From positions 56,667 through 120,666 of the forward strand of contig CAMBKF010000002.1 in assembly GCA_945868085.1 (NCBI GenBank): a stretch of DNA of 64,000 bases, in the 5' to 3' direction. The notes below the pieces were generated by a model. It searched no databases. It was not told the DNA's origin and saw only the letters and a list, made by a program, of their open reading frames with translations. This document shows positions 11,128-21,259 of this stretch, piece after piece. Source of the stretch: an uncultured Oscillibacter sp. (GTDB lineage Bacteria > Bacillota > Clostridia > Oscillospirales > Oscillospiraceae). The stretch's first letter is position 1; every line of letters starts with the position of its first letter. The position numbers and the translations under genes are program-made.

Positions 11128-11904
11128 ATGAGCATCATCGACAAATTCCGGCTGGACGGCAAGAGCGCTTTCGTCACCGGCGGCGCCCGGGGCATAGGCA
11201 AGAGCGTTGCCACGGCCTTTGCCGAGGCCGGCGCGGATGTGGCCATCGTGGATGTGGATATTGCCACGGCCGAAGCCACCGCCGCAGAGATCGCAGCGGC
11301 CACCGGCCGCCGGATGACGGCTATTGCCTGCGATGTTACCGACCCGGAGCAGGTGGACCGGATGGTGGATGAGGTGGTAAAGACCTACGGAAAGCTGGAT
11401 GTTGCTTTCTGCAACGCGGGCATCTGCATCAACGAAGCGGCCGAGAATATGACCTATGCCCAGTGGAGCAAGGTCATAAACATCAATCTCACCGGCGTGT
11501 TTCTGACGGCCCAGGCCGCGGGACGCCAGATGCTCAGGCAGGGGGGCGGGTCTATCATCAATACCGCCTCTATGTCCGCCCATATCGTCAATGTCCCCCA
11601 GCCCCAGTGCGCCTACAACGCCTCTAAGGCCGGCGTCATCCAGCTGACGAAATCCATGGCTGTGGAGTGGGCGGCGAGAAACGTCCGGGTCAACTGCATC
11701 AGCCCCGGTTATATCGGCACTGATCTGACCCTGAGCTCGCCCTCTCTGGTGCCTTTGATCGAGCAGTGGAACCAGATGTCCCCCATACATAGACTGGGAA
11801 AGCCGGAGGAATTGCAGGCCATCTGCGTATATCTGGCCAGCGATGCCAGCCCCTTTACCACCGGCGGGGACTTCGTTGTGGATGGCGCGTTTACCTGTTT
11901 CTGA
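11128..11904 (+). CDS. Short-chain dehydrogenase/reductase (SDR)
   Basis: FVTGGARGIGKSVA, NAG, YNASKAG catalytic motif, ISPGYIGTDL. Confidence 0.92.
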   Translation: MSIIDKFRLDGKSAFVTGGARGIGKSVATAFAEAGADVAIVDVDIATAEATAAEIAAATGRRMTAIACDVTDPEQVDRMVDEVVKTYGKLDVAFCNAGICINEAAENMTYAQWSKVININLTGVFLTAQAAGRQMLRQGGGSIINTASMSAHIVNVPQPQCAYNASKAGVIQLTKSMAVEWAARNVRVNCISPGYIGTDLTLSSPSLVPLIEQWNQMSPIHRLGKPEELQAICVYLASDASPFTTGGDFVVDGAFTCF

Positions 11905-11924
11905 TCTTTACCCTGGTCCATATG

Positions 11925-11963
11925 AAAAGAGGAAGCATCCCTAACGGGATGCTTCCTCTTTTT
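11925..11963. terminator. Bidirectional intrinsic terminator between convergent genes
   Basis: AAAAGAGGAAGCATCCC-TAAC-GGGATGCTTCCTCTTTTT. Confidence 0.9.
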
Positions 11964-11991
11964 GCCACAACGGAAAAGAATCGGGATCGGC

Positions 11992-12900
11992 TCAGCTTTC
12001 CTTCCGGTAAGGGACACCCAGCTTGGCGGGGACGCGGAAGTTGCTGCGGAAAATGGTGAGCACGATGGTGAGGATATAGGGCAGAGCGATAATAAGCTCT
12101 GTGGGAACGGCGGTGGTGCCGGTGCGGAAATAGATGGACAGGGCATCCGCCAGGCCGAAGGCCAGGGTCCCCAGCACCGCGCCCTTGGGCGACCAGTTGC
12201 CCAAGAAGCAGATGGCGAAGGCGATCCAGCCCCGGCCGCCGATGACGTTGCTGCTGAACATGCCCAGATAACCCACCGTATAGAACGAGCCCGCCAGGCC
12301 GCCGATGCAGCCGGCCACCAGCACCGTGAGGAAACGGATGCGGTTCACCGGCAGACCCGCCACGTCCACGGCTACGGGATTTTCGCCGGTGGAGCGGATG
12401 GCCAGGCCCAGGGAGGTCTTATACAGCACGAAGATGGACACGGGGATGAGAATATAGGCGATGTAGGTGAGGATATTCTGCTGGAAGAAGATCTCGCCGA
12501 TGAAGGGGATCTTGCTCAGCAGGGGAATGGACAGCTTCGGCAGGGTGTCGATCTGCAGGGGGGTGGTGGGGACGCCGAAGAGCACACGCTGGAAGTAAGA
12601 GCAGATGCCCACGGCCAGGATATTCATGGCGGTGCCGGTGACCACCTGCTGCTGCCCTAAGGTCACGGTGACAAAGGCATACAGCAGAGCCATCAGGCCG
12701 CCCAGAGCAATGGCCAGCAGCAGGCCTACCAGGAGGCTGCCGGACAGGTAGACACCGACAAAGCCGCCCCAGGCGCCGATGAGGAATATGCCCTCAATGG
12801 CGCAGATCATCATGCCCGTGCGCTCGGCATAGACCTCCGCCAGGGCGCCCAGGAGCAGGGGCGTGCTCATCATAATGGCGCGGGTGAGAATATTGACCAT
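11992..12900 (-). CDS. Nucleoside-type ABC transporter permease (YufQ/NupQ family)
   Basis: BPD_transp_2 permease in an operon with a BMP lipoprotein; EGIFLIGAWGGFVG, RSTGENPVAVDVAGL. Confidence 0.88.
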   Translation of the reverse strand: MVNILTRAIMMSTPLLLGALAEVYAERTGMMICAIEGIFLIGAWGGFVGVYLSGSLLVGLLLAIALGGLMALLYAFVTVTLGQQQVVTGTAMNILAVGICSYFQRVLFGVPTTPLQIDTLPKLSIPLLSKIPFIGEIFFQQNILTYIAYILIPVSIFVLYKTSLGLAIRSTGENPVAVDVAGLPVNRIRFLTVLVAGCIGGLAGSFYTVGYLGMFSSNVIGGRGWIAFAICFLGNWSPKGAVLGTLAFGLADALSIYFRTGTTAVPTELIIALPYILTIVLTIFRSNFRVPAKLGVPYRKES

Positions 12901-12903
12901 GGA

Positions 12904-13968
12904 TCATACACCTGCCTTTCTCATCATGGCCTTTTTCTTCTTGGTATCCATGGCATAGCGGACGGCGTAGGAGATGATCACGCAGATCATCACCACGCCC
13001 TCAATGAGCTCGATGATGCTGGCGGGGATATTCAGCCCCGGCAGACGGCCCATGGTGGTGCCCATTACGTTCAGGAAGCCGAAAAGAAGAGAGGCAAAAA
13101 TGCAGCCCAGGGGATTGCCGTTGGCGAGAATGGCGATGCCGATGCCGTAGGAACCGATGGAAGCATTGAAATCACGCAGCAGCATGTGCTGCACGCCGTT
13201 GATCTCCGTGAGGCCCGCCATACCGGCCAGGCCGCCGGCGATCATGAAGCTGATGACATAGATCTTGCCGGAGCTGATGCCGCCCAGGCGGGAGGCATCG
13301 GCATTTTTGCCCACGGCACGGATCTGGAAGCCCAGCTGGGTCTTGTTCAGCAGGATCCACGCGGCCACGGCGGCGGCCACGGCGATGACAAAGCCCAGGT
13401 GGACCCGGGTGCCGGGGATGATATTGGGGAGATAGGCAGAGGAGGAGATGGCATCCGTCTGCATATACTCCGCCTTGGTCTCCTGCAGCGAGGTGCGCAG
13501 CAGATAGTCCATAAAGTTGGTGATGACGTAGGTGCTCATCATACTCACTAGGAACTCGTTGGCATGGAACTTGGCCTTGGCTCCGCCGATGAGGCCGCCC
13601 ACGGCCGCGCCGCCGGCAAAGGAGCCCAGCAGCACCAGCAGGAGCAGCAGCCAGGTGGGCAGGCTGTCCTGCAGGCCCAGAGACAGGGCCACGGCGATGA
13701 TGGCACCCATGGTGAACTGGCCCTGGGCGCCGATGTTAAAGAGGTTGGCATTGTAAGTAAAGGCAAAGGCCAGGGAGGTGAAGATAAGGGGGGTGGCCTT
13801 CACCAGAATCTCGCCCAGGTTATATTTATCGGTGACGATCTTCTGCAGGGCCTGGCCGCACACGTCCAGGGGGTTTACCTTCATGAACAGCAGAAGCAGG
13901 CCGCTGATGACCAGGCCGATGACCACGGCGGCGATATTATACAGAAGAACATTGCTTTTCGATTTCAT
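12904..13968 (-). CDS. Nucleoside-type ABC transporter permease (YufP/NupP family)
   Basis: MKSKSNVLLYN start; NLFNIGAQGQFTMGAI; ORF extension to 14094 is an out-of-frame artefact inside the ATPase gene. Confidence 0.88.
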   Translation of the reverse strand: MKSKSNVLLYNIAAVVIGLVISGLLLLFMKVNPLDVCGQALQKIVTDKYNLGEILVKATPLIFTSLAFAFTYNANLFNIGAQGQFTMGAIIAVALSLGLQDSLPTWLLLLLVLLGSFAGGAAVGGLIGGAKAKFHANEFLVSMMSTYVITNFMDYLLRTSLQETKAEYMQTDAISSSAYLPNIIPGTRVHLGFVIAVAAAVAAWILLNKTQLGFQIRAVGKNADASRLGGISSGKIYVISFMIAGGLAGMAGLTEINGVQHMLLRDFNASIGSYGIGIAILANGNPLGCIFASLLFGFLNVMGTTMGRLPGLNIPASIIELIEGVVMICVIISYAVRYAMDTKKKKAMMRKAGV

Positions 13969-15488
13969 GCGTTTTGCACCTCCTCCTCCAGCGGGACACC
14001 GGCCATCAGCAGGCCGATCTGCTGGGTGGTGAGCTGACCGTTGCGGTAAATGCCCATGAACTTGCCGCCGTGCATGACGGCGATGCGGTCGCACATCTCA
14101 AAGATCTCCGACAGCTCCGTGGAGATCAGGAGCACCGCCTTCCGGTTGGCCTTTTCCTCCAGGATCACATGGTGGATGCGGTCCACCGCGCCCATATCCA
14201 GGCCCCGGGTGGGCTGATTCAGGATCAGCAGACGGGAGGCCAGGTCTACCTCCCGGCCCAGGACCACCTTCTGCTGGTTGCCGCCGGAGAGACTGCCGGC
14301 GGTATCGTGGCAGTCGTTGGCCTTGACCCGGTGATTTTCAATGAGCTGGTTGGTATAGCGGTCCAGCTTTTCCCGGCGGATGAAGCCGTGGTTGAACCAA
14401 TCCTTGTCGAAGCAGCGCTTGAGCAGAATATTTTCCGAAAGGGTCATATCCATGACCATGCCGTCCCGGTACCGGTCCACGGGGACGTAGCCGATGCCGC
14501 AGGCGTTGCGGCGGCGGATGCTGGCGCCGGTGATGTCCTGCCCGGCCAGGAGGATCTGCCCGGCAGTGGGCTTTTTCAGCCCGCAGATGACATCGCACAG
14601 GTCATCCTGGCCGTTGCCGCTGACGCCGGCAATGCCGAAGATCTCTCCCTGGCGGATGGTAAAGGAAATGTCGCTGAGCAGGGGGGCGGCGTGCTTTTCC
14701 TGCAGGCAGACACCCTGGAGCGTCAGCACCGGATCGCCGGTACACTCCTTCTGGTCGCGCACGGGGGGCACGATCTCCTGGCCGATCATCAGGCGGGCCA
14801 GCTGCTGCTCGTCGGTGTCCGCCCGGCGGACCTCGTCCACCACCACGCCGTTGCGCATGACCACGATGCGGTCGGCCACCTCCATGACCTCCTTCATCTT
14901 ATGGGTGATGAAGACCACGCTGTTGCCCTTGGCGGTGAAGTCCTTGATAAACTGCATAAGGTGCTCGGACTCCTGGGGGGTCAGAACGGCGGTGGGCTCG
15001 TCCATGATGAGGACGCCGGCGTTGATATAAAGAGCCTTCAGGATCTCGACCTTTTGCTGCTGCCCCACGGCCAGCTCGCCCACCGGGCGGTCCATGGGCA
15101 CGTCAAAGCCGTACTCCTTGGCAATTTTTTCCAGTCTCTTGTTGTGATCCTTCAGGGAGATATACCCGTGGACGTTGCCCAGGATGATATTCTCCGCAGC
15201 GGTGTGGGTGGGTACCAAAGAGAAATGCTGCTGGATCATGGCGATGCCCCGGGCCATGGCATCGGCGGGATTCTTGATCTGCACCTGTTGGCCGCGGATG
15301 AGGATCTCCCCCTCGTCCAGGCCGTACAGACCGTACAGGATCTTCATAATGGTGCTTTTTCCGGCGCCGTTTTCGCCCAGCAGCGCCAGCACCTCTCCCT
15401 CGCCTACGGCGAGGGAGACATCTTTGTTGGCAATGACCTTTGCAAAGCATTTGGTCACATGCCGCATTTCTACAACGGGAACAGCCAT
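13965..15488 (-). CDS. ABC transporter ATP-binding protein, duplicated (YufO/NupO family)
   Basis: GENGAGKSTIMKILYG, LAVGQQQKVEILKAL, LSGGNQQKVVLGREV. Confidence 0.92.
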   Translation of the reverse strand: MAVPVVEMRHVTKCFAKVIANKDVSLAVGEGEVLALLGENGAGKSTIMKILYGLYGLDEGEILIRGQQVQIKNPADAMARGIAMIQQHFSLVPTHTAAENIILGNVHGYISLKDHNKRLEKIAKEYGFDVPMDRPVGELAVGQQQKVEILKALYINAGVLIMDEPTAVLTPQESEHLMQFIKDFTAKGNSVVFITHKMKEVMEVADRIVVMRNGVVVDEVRRADTDEQQLARLMIGQEIVPPVRDQKECTGDPVLTLQGVCLQEKHAAPLLSDISFTIRQGEIFGIAGVSGNGQDDLCDVICGLKKPTAGQILLAGQDITGASIRRRNACGIGYVPVDRYRDGMVMDMTLSENILLKRCFDKDWFNHGFIRREKLDRYTNQLIENHRVKANDCHDTAGSLSGGNQQKVVLGREVDLASRLLILNQPTRGLDMGAVDRIHHVILEEKANRKAVLLISTELSEIFEMCDRIAVMHGGKFMGIYRNGQLTTQQIGLLMAGVPLEEEVQNA

Positions 15489-15586
15489 ATATTTCCTCCA
15501 GTTTCCTTGGATAGCCTGCTGGCCTGCTTTTTTGGAGCAGGCCAGCAGACAGGACGAAACCTTATGTGTAAGGATGATGCGGGAGC

Positions 15587-16603
15587 TTAGTCAAACAGAG
15601 CCTTCAGATCCACAGTGCCGGCCTTCAGGTCCTTAACGGCCTGGTCGCAGGCGGCCTTGGCATCGGCGGGGCAGTTGTCGGTGTAGACGGGGAAGTAAAT
15701 ATCCTCGGCCACGCCCACTTCCACGATCTGATGGCCGGCCAGCTTGCCGGCCAGGAACTGATCGATGGCCCAGACATACATGGTGGCATAGTCAAAGTCG
15801 ATGGAGGCCACGACGGTATTGGGATCGATGCTGGTCTGATCGGAGGAGTAACCCACGACCTTGGCGCCCTTCTCCACGGCACCGTTGATGACGCCCAGGC
15901 CCAGCTCGTTGGCGTACACGAACATCACGTCCGCACCGTTATCGATCATGTTCTCGGACATCTGCTTGCCCAGGGCCACGTCGGTCCAGCTGTTGGAATA
16001 GGCCAGGTTATAGCTGGCATCGGCGATGCCGCGGTCCTTGGCGATGGAAACGGCGGTCTTGCCGTACACGGCCATCAGGTCCTTCATGGCCTGGTTGGGG
16101 TCACCGCCGATGAGGCCGAACTGGCCGGTGGTGGTGATGTTGCCGGCGATGACGGCGGCCAGGTAGGAAGCCTCATACTCCTTGGGGAACAGGGGGCAGA
16201 GGTTGTCGGCATCGCACTTGGAGCCGTTGACGACCATGAAGCGGGTGTTGGGATAGTTGGCAGCCACGCTGGAAGCGGCCTCGTCAAACTGGGAGCCGGC
16301 AGCCATGATGATGTCATAGCCGCGCTCGGCATACTCGCGGAAGGTGGACTCGAAATCGGCTTCCTTCACGGACTCCACATACTCCATCTTGGTGCCCAGC
16401 TTCTCGTTGCAGGCCACAACACCGGCGTAGTTGGAAGCGTTCCAGCCCTGGTCATTGATCTCGCCGGGCAGCAGCAGAACGATCTTCAGGTCGGCGGCGG
16501 TCTTGGTGCCGTCCTTCTTGTCATCGTTGCTCTTGGTGCCGCAGGCGGTGAGGGTGGCCATCAGCATAACCGTGGCCAGAATGAAAGCAATAATCTTCTT
16601 CAT
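15587..16603 (-). CDS. BMP-family (BmpA/PnrA) nucleoside-binding lipoprotein
   Basis: Lipobox LTACGTK; LLPGEINDQGWNASNYAGVVACNEKLG; VASIDFDYATMYVWAIDQFLAGKLAG. Confidence 0.9.
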   Translation of the reverse strand: MKKIIAFILATVMLMATLTACGTKSNDDKKDGTKTAADLKIVLLLPGEINDQGWNASNYAGVVACNEKLGTKMEYVESVKEADFESTFREYAERGYDIIMAAGSQFDEAASSVAANYPNTRFMVVNGSKCDADNLCPLFPKEYEASYLAAVIAGNITTTGQFGLIGGDPNQAMKDLMAVYGKTAVSIAKDRGIADASYNLAYSNSWTDVALGKQMSENMIDNGADVMFVYANELGLGVINGAVEKGAKVVGYSSDQTSIDPNTVVASIDFDYATMYVWAIDQFLAGKLAGHQIVEVGVAEDIYFPVYTDNCPADAKAACDQAVKDLKAGTVDLKALFD

Positions 16604-16935
16604 GTCAATCCTCCTTTAATTTTCCACGCTGCTTTTTAGACAGAATGGTATAATCCTATTGTAAAAAAATTGGGGAAATTGGTCAATGCGACAATTTTCC
16701 TATTTTGTTGAAAATGTTACGATACCGAAACGGATCACATGGGAATATGCCCGGGCGGCGGGCGGTGCCTGGCCGCCGACGGGGGGAGATGCATGACATT
16801 TCCGCTTCCTGCGCGGGGGCGGGAAAAAAACCGCGCAGACGGGATCTTTTCCGCAAAAATAGGCGTTTCTTGGCGAAATCTTTATGGGCTGCGGGTGTAT
16901 AATACGGCATCATAAAAAAGCGGGGAGGCGCAGAT

Positions 16936-17856
16936 ATGGATATTTTCAAGGAGCTGCAGGAAGAGGGCGTGGACGCGGCGCTGCTGGAGGAGATCCGGCG
17001 GTTCCGCCAGGCGCACCCGGCGCCCCGGGCGGCGGCGGAGCGTGTTCCCCAGCCCCGGTATCTCTACTACGGACGGGAGATATGGGAGAGCGCGGCGGCG
17101 GCCCTGCTGTGCGGGGAGCACCTGCTGCTGGCAGGCCCCAAGGCCACGGGCAAAAACGTCCTGGCGGAGAACCTGGCGGCGGTGTTCGGCCGGCCGGTAT
17201 GGGATGTGTCCATGTATGTGAACGTGGACGCGGCGGCCCTCATCGGCGCCGATACCCTCCGGGGCGGACAGGTGGAGTTCCGGGAGGGACCGGTGAGCAA
17301 GTGCGCCCGGCTGGGCGGCTTCGGCGTGCTGGACGAGGTGAACATGGCGAAAAACGAGGCCCTGGCGGTGCTCCACGCCACATTGGACCACCGGCGGGTC
17401 ATCGACGTGCCGGGCTATGAGCGGATCCACCTGGACGAGGCCACCCGCTTCATCGGCACCATGAACTACGGCTACGCAGGGACAAGGGAGCTCAACGAGG
17501 CGCTGGTTTCCCGATTTGTGGTGGTGGATATGCCCATCATCTCCGACGAGAACCTGAAAAAGCTCCTGCGCCGCAGCTTCCCCACCCTGAAGGAGAAGTG
17601 GGCGGAGCAGTTCGCGGCCCTGTTCCGGGACCTGCGGCAGAAGTGCGACAGCGGCGAAATTTCCACCAAGGCCCTGGATCTGCGGGGGCTGCTGTCGGCC
17701 CTGCATCTGATGGAAAAGGGCATCAGCGCCGGGCAGGCCCTGCGTCTGGGCGTTATCAACAAGGCCTTTGAGCCCTTTGAGCAGCAGCTGGCGGCGGACA
17801 CGGTCTGGGCCAGGATCCCGGAGAAGGCGGACCGGGCCCAGCTCTTTGGGGACTGA
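16936..17856 (+). CDS. MoxR-type AAA+ ATPase
   Basis: Walker A GPKATGKNV, VLDEVNMAKNEALAVLHATLDHR (Walker B/DE), sensor-1 TMNYGYAG. Confidence 0.85.
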   Translation: MDIFKELQEEGVDAALLEEIRRFRQAHPAPRAAAERVPQPRYLYYGREIWESAAAALLCGEHLLLAGPKATGKNVLAENLAAVFGRPVWDVSMYVNVDAAALIGADTLRGGQVEFREGPVSKCARLGGFGVLDEVNMAKNEALAVLHATLDHRRVIDVPGYERIHLDEATRFIGTMNYGYAGTRELNEALVSRFVVVDMPIISDENLKKLLRRSFPTLKEKWAEQFAALFRDLRQKCDSGEISTKALDLRGLLSALHLMEKGISAGQALRLGVINKAFEPFEQQLAADTVWARIPEKADRAQLFGD

Positions 17857-17858
17857 TT

Positions 17859-19571
17859 ATGGACCGGGAAGAACTGCAAAGCCGCCGGGCCTATAACCAG
17901 ATCTGGAACGGCGCCGGACGCTACGACCTGCGCCCGGAGGAGGCGGCCTTCGACGACCAGGGGGACGCCGAGCTCTACATAAACACGATCATGGGCCTGG
18001 CTTACGGCCTGTATGACTTTTCACGCTTTCAGCCCATGCTGCACAGCTTTCAGCTGCAGCAAAAGGGCGGGCTGTATACGGACGTATTCTGGCTGGGCAT
18101 GGAGCATGCGGTGTTTGCCCGGGCCGGAGGGGCGCGGCCTGCCCTGGCGGGCCTGCGCCGGGAATATGCCCAAAGGGCCTTGGCCCGGCCCCATCCCCAG
18201 GATCCCCGGGAGAGCGCCGAGAGCCTCCGGGCCGCCTGGGCGAAGCGCATCCTCACCGGGGAGGAGCCCCAGGATCCCTGGCTGCGGCAGGTGCTGGCGG
18301 CCCTGGAATTTGACCCGGGGTGGAACGAGCAGAAGATCGCAGACAGGACGGAGGAACTGCTGTTTACATTCTTCCGCCGGGCCCGCCGCAGCGTGACCGA
18401 CCGCCAGTGGGCGGCCTTCGCCGGGCGGAGCATCGTCGGCAAGGGCGGCGGCGTCCGCCTGATCCGGCCCAACGCCCTCCGGGCCCTGGGCCGGGGCGAC
18501 CCCAGTGAAAACGCCGGCGGCGGCGCCGGAAAGACTATGCGCCTGCTGAGCTTCCTCCAGGGCAAGACCCCGGAGCCCATCCTGCGGCGCTATGTGGAGG
18601 ACTGCTTCGGCGCGTCCATGCTGACGCCCTCGCAGCTGGCGGAGGCAGAGCGGGAGCTGTGTACGGGGGTACACCGGAACTGCCGGCTGCACTTTACCAA
18701 GGGGACCCCGCCGGACCATCCCATCGGCGCAGATGCCGCCTGGGACGCGGAAAACTTCCAGCGGCAGCGGGAGAAAAACCGGGCGTACTATCAGAAAAAC
18801 CTCCTGCAAAACCGCCTGACCATCGCCCAGCTCACCCAAAAACTGCAGAACACCCTGCTGCTGCAGCAGGACGAGGATACCTCCCTGGGCCGCGTGGGGC
18901 GGCTGCGGGGTGACGCAGCCTGGCGGGCGGCGACATTGGGCGAGCAGCGGATCTTCACCCGCCGCAGCGACAGCCAGCCCGGGGAGCTGTCCGTGGATAT
19001 TCTGCTGGATGGGTCTGCCTCCCAAAACCGCCAGCAGGAAAAGCTGGCCGCCCAGGCCTATATCATTGTGGAGAGTCTCAGCCGGTGCCGCATTCCGGTG
19101 CGGGTCACGGCGTTCTGCTCCGTCAGCGGGTGTACGGTTCTGCGGATCCTGCGGGACTATGACAAGCCGGAGGAGAACGACCGGGTCTTTGACTATGTGG
19201 CCGCCGGGTGGAACCGGGATGGCCTGGCGCTGCGGGCCATGGCCTGGCTCATGCGTAAGGCGGTGAGCCCAAACCGCCTGCTGCTGATTTTGTCGGATGC
19301 CAGCCCCAACGACGACCAGCGCATTCCTGTGGGGGCGCTGCCCCTGGGGGGCTACAGCTACAGCGGAAAGCGGGGTGTGGACGATACCGCCGAGGAGACG
19401 GGGATCCTGCGCCGCCGGGGCATACGGCCCGTGTGCATCTTCACCGGCAGCGACCGGGAGCTGCCCGACGCCCGGAAAATTTACGGCCAGGCCATGGAGC
19501 GCATCCCATCCATCGGCTGGTTTGCCGACGCCGTGAGCCGGTTGCTGTGCCGGCAGCTGCGGCAGGGATGA
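17859..19571 (+). CDS. VWA-domain protein, CobT/NorD-like (nitric oxide reductase activation-like)
   Basis: MIDAS motif DGSAS in SVDILLDGSASQNRQQEKLA; LLLILSDASPND; directly downstream of MoxR ATPase. Confidence 0.8.
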   Translation: MDREELQSRRAYNQIWNGAGRYDLRPEEAAFDDQGDAELYINTIMGLAYGLYDFSRFQPMLHSFQLQQKGGLYTDVFWLGMEHAVFARAGGARPALAGLRREYAQRALARPHPQDPRESAESLRAAWAKRILTGEEPQDPWLRQVLAALEFDPGWNEQKIADRTEELLFTFFRRARRSVTDRQWAAFAGRSIVGKGGGVRLIRPNALRALGRGDPSENAGGGAGKTMRLLSFLQGKTPEPILRRYVEDCFGASMLTPSQLAEAERELCTGVHRNCRLHFTKGTPPDHPIGADAAWDAENFQRQREKNRAYYQKNLLQNRLTIAQLTQKLQNTLLLQQDEDTSLGRVGRLRGDAAWRAATLGEQRIFTRRSDSQPGELSVDILLDGSASQNRQQEKLAAQAYIIVESLSRCRIPVRVTAFCSVSGCTVLRILRDYDKPEENDRVFDYVAAGWNRDGLALRAMAWLMRKAVSPNRLLLILSDASPNDDQRIPVGALPLGGYSYSGKRGVDDTAEETGILRRRGIRPVCIFTGSDRELPDARKIYGQAMERIPSIGWFADAVSRLLCRQLRQG

Positions 19572-19592
19572 TAGACTGAAAGAATTCAGAAA

Positions 19593-19635
19593 CCTCGGGG
19601 CCCTCCGCGAAAATGCGGAGGGCCCCGAGGTTTAC
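19593..19635 (+). terminator. Hairpin downstream of the VWA gene
   Basis: CCTCGGGGCCCTCCGC-GAAAAT-GCGGAGGGCCCCGAGG; poor T-run, so possibly a factor-assisted or stabilising hairpin. Confidence 0.55.
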
Positions 19636-19679
19636 ATGGTTTGTGCAAGGCCCTTGACCATAGACACAGTTTTTTGAGA

Positions 19680-19720
19680 AAATAGAGCAGTCCCCCGGCG
19701 AAAGCCGGGGAACTGCTCCT
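19680..19720 (-). terminator. Terminator of cstA
   Basis: GAGCAGTTCCCCGGC-TTTC-GCCGGGGGACTGCTC followed by U-rich tract on minus strand. Confidence 0.7.
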
Positions 19721-19753
19721 GTTAGGAAAATATTTGAGGAGAGAAAACTCTCT

Positions 19754-21259
19754 TTAGCTGTTCATGGACAGCTTCTTGGCTGCGCGCTTCTTGCCGTACA
19801 CGCAGCAGGCGATGACATAGGCCACGCCGCAGGCGACGCCGATGATGTAGGCAATGGTCCAGGGGATGTTGAAGCCGATCTTGGCATTGGCAATGTAGGT
19901 AACGCAGATGAATGCGTACCAGCCGCCGGGGATCATGGGCATCCAGGCCCACTTAGCCTTGCCGTTTTCAAACATCCAAACGGCGATGCACATCAGGGCG
20001 AACAGAGCCAGGGTCTGGTTGGCCCAGGCGAAGTAACGCCACAGGATCATGAAGCCGTTGTTGTTGATCTTGGCCCACACCAGGATGCCGATGACCAGCG
20101 CGAAGATGGGCAGAGCCAGCCGGATGCGCTTGCCGTTGGTGGACTGATCGATGTGCAGAGTCTCGGACAGGCTCAGACGCAGGGCACGCAGAGCCGTATC
20201 ACCGGAGGTGATGGGCAGAACGATGACGCCCAGCAGAGCGATGATGCCGCCCACATGGCCCAGCAGGTACTTACAAACAACACCCACAGTGCCGGTGGCC
20301 AGAGTGGCCTCGGGGCTCTGGAGGGCCAGGTTGTAAACGCCCATAGCGCCGGCAGCCCAAACCATGGCGATGAAGCCTTCCAGCACCATCATGTTATAGA
20401 AGGTGTTGCGGCCCTGCTTCTCGCTCTTCATAGTGCGGGAGATGATGGCCGTCTGGGTGGAATGGAAGCCGGAGAGGATGCCGCAGGCCACGGTGACGAA
20501 GAAGATGGGCAGGAAGTGGCCGTTTGCGAAGTAGTTTGCGTAAGTAAAGGTATCGCCGGTGCTGGCAACAGTCAGGATGGGGGAGGACCAGTCATCCCAG
20601 ATGTTCAGCAGGGGGAAGCCCTTGACAAAGATGCCGATGAACACGCCGATGGCGGAGAACAGCAGAATACCGCCGAAGATGGGGTAGATCTTGCCGATGA
20701 TGGCATCGATGGGGAACACGGTAGCAATGAGGTAATACAGGAAGATCACACCATAGATGATCCAGGTGGTGGGATCATTGGCCTTGCCGGTGAAGCCGAA
20801 GAGCTGGGTGGCGGCAATGTCGCCGGGGGTGTAGATGAACACGGCACCCACCAGCAGCAGCATGATGCACACGAAGATATTGTAGAACTTATAAATGCCC
20901 TTGGGAGAATAGCGGCGGATCATCTCGGGCATCTGGGTGCCGCCGTCACGCAGGCAGATCATACCGGAGAAGTAGTCGTGCATGGCGCCGCCAATGATGT
21001 TGCCGATGGGAATGGTCAAAAATGCGATGGGCCCGAACAGAATGCCCTAGATGGGCCCGATGATGGGGCCGGTACCGGCAATGTTCAGCAGGTTAATCAG
21101 GCTGTTCTTCCAGCCCTTCATGGGGACAAAGTCAACGCCGTCTTCTTTGGTATAGGCGGGGGTCTTGCGATCATCAGGACCGAACACCTTTTCGCAGAAG
21201 CGTCCGTACAGTGCGGCGCCGCCGATCAAGATAACCAGACCGATCAAAAATGTAGCCAC
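19754..21259 (-). pseudogene. cstA: CstA-family pyruvate/peptide transporter (carbon starvation protein) interrupted by one in-frame TAG
   Basis: Two same-frame ORFs (21047..21259 and 19754..21019) form one continuous CstA: LLNIAGTGPIIGPI-TAG-GILFGPIAFLTIPIGNIIGGAMHDYFSGM; TAG occupies 21047..21049. Could be a nonsense mutation, sequencing error or readthrough. Confidence 0.85.

Noticed and set aside
12904-14094. Extended 396-aa version of the NupP-like permease
   Set aside because: The first 42 codons lie inside the ATPase gene in another frame; the RBS-supported start is 13968.
16604-16935. Purine riboswitch upstream of the BMP nucleoside transporter operon
   Set aside because: I could not find the conserved purine-aptamer loop sequences, only promoter-like elements.
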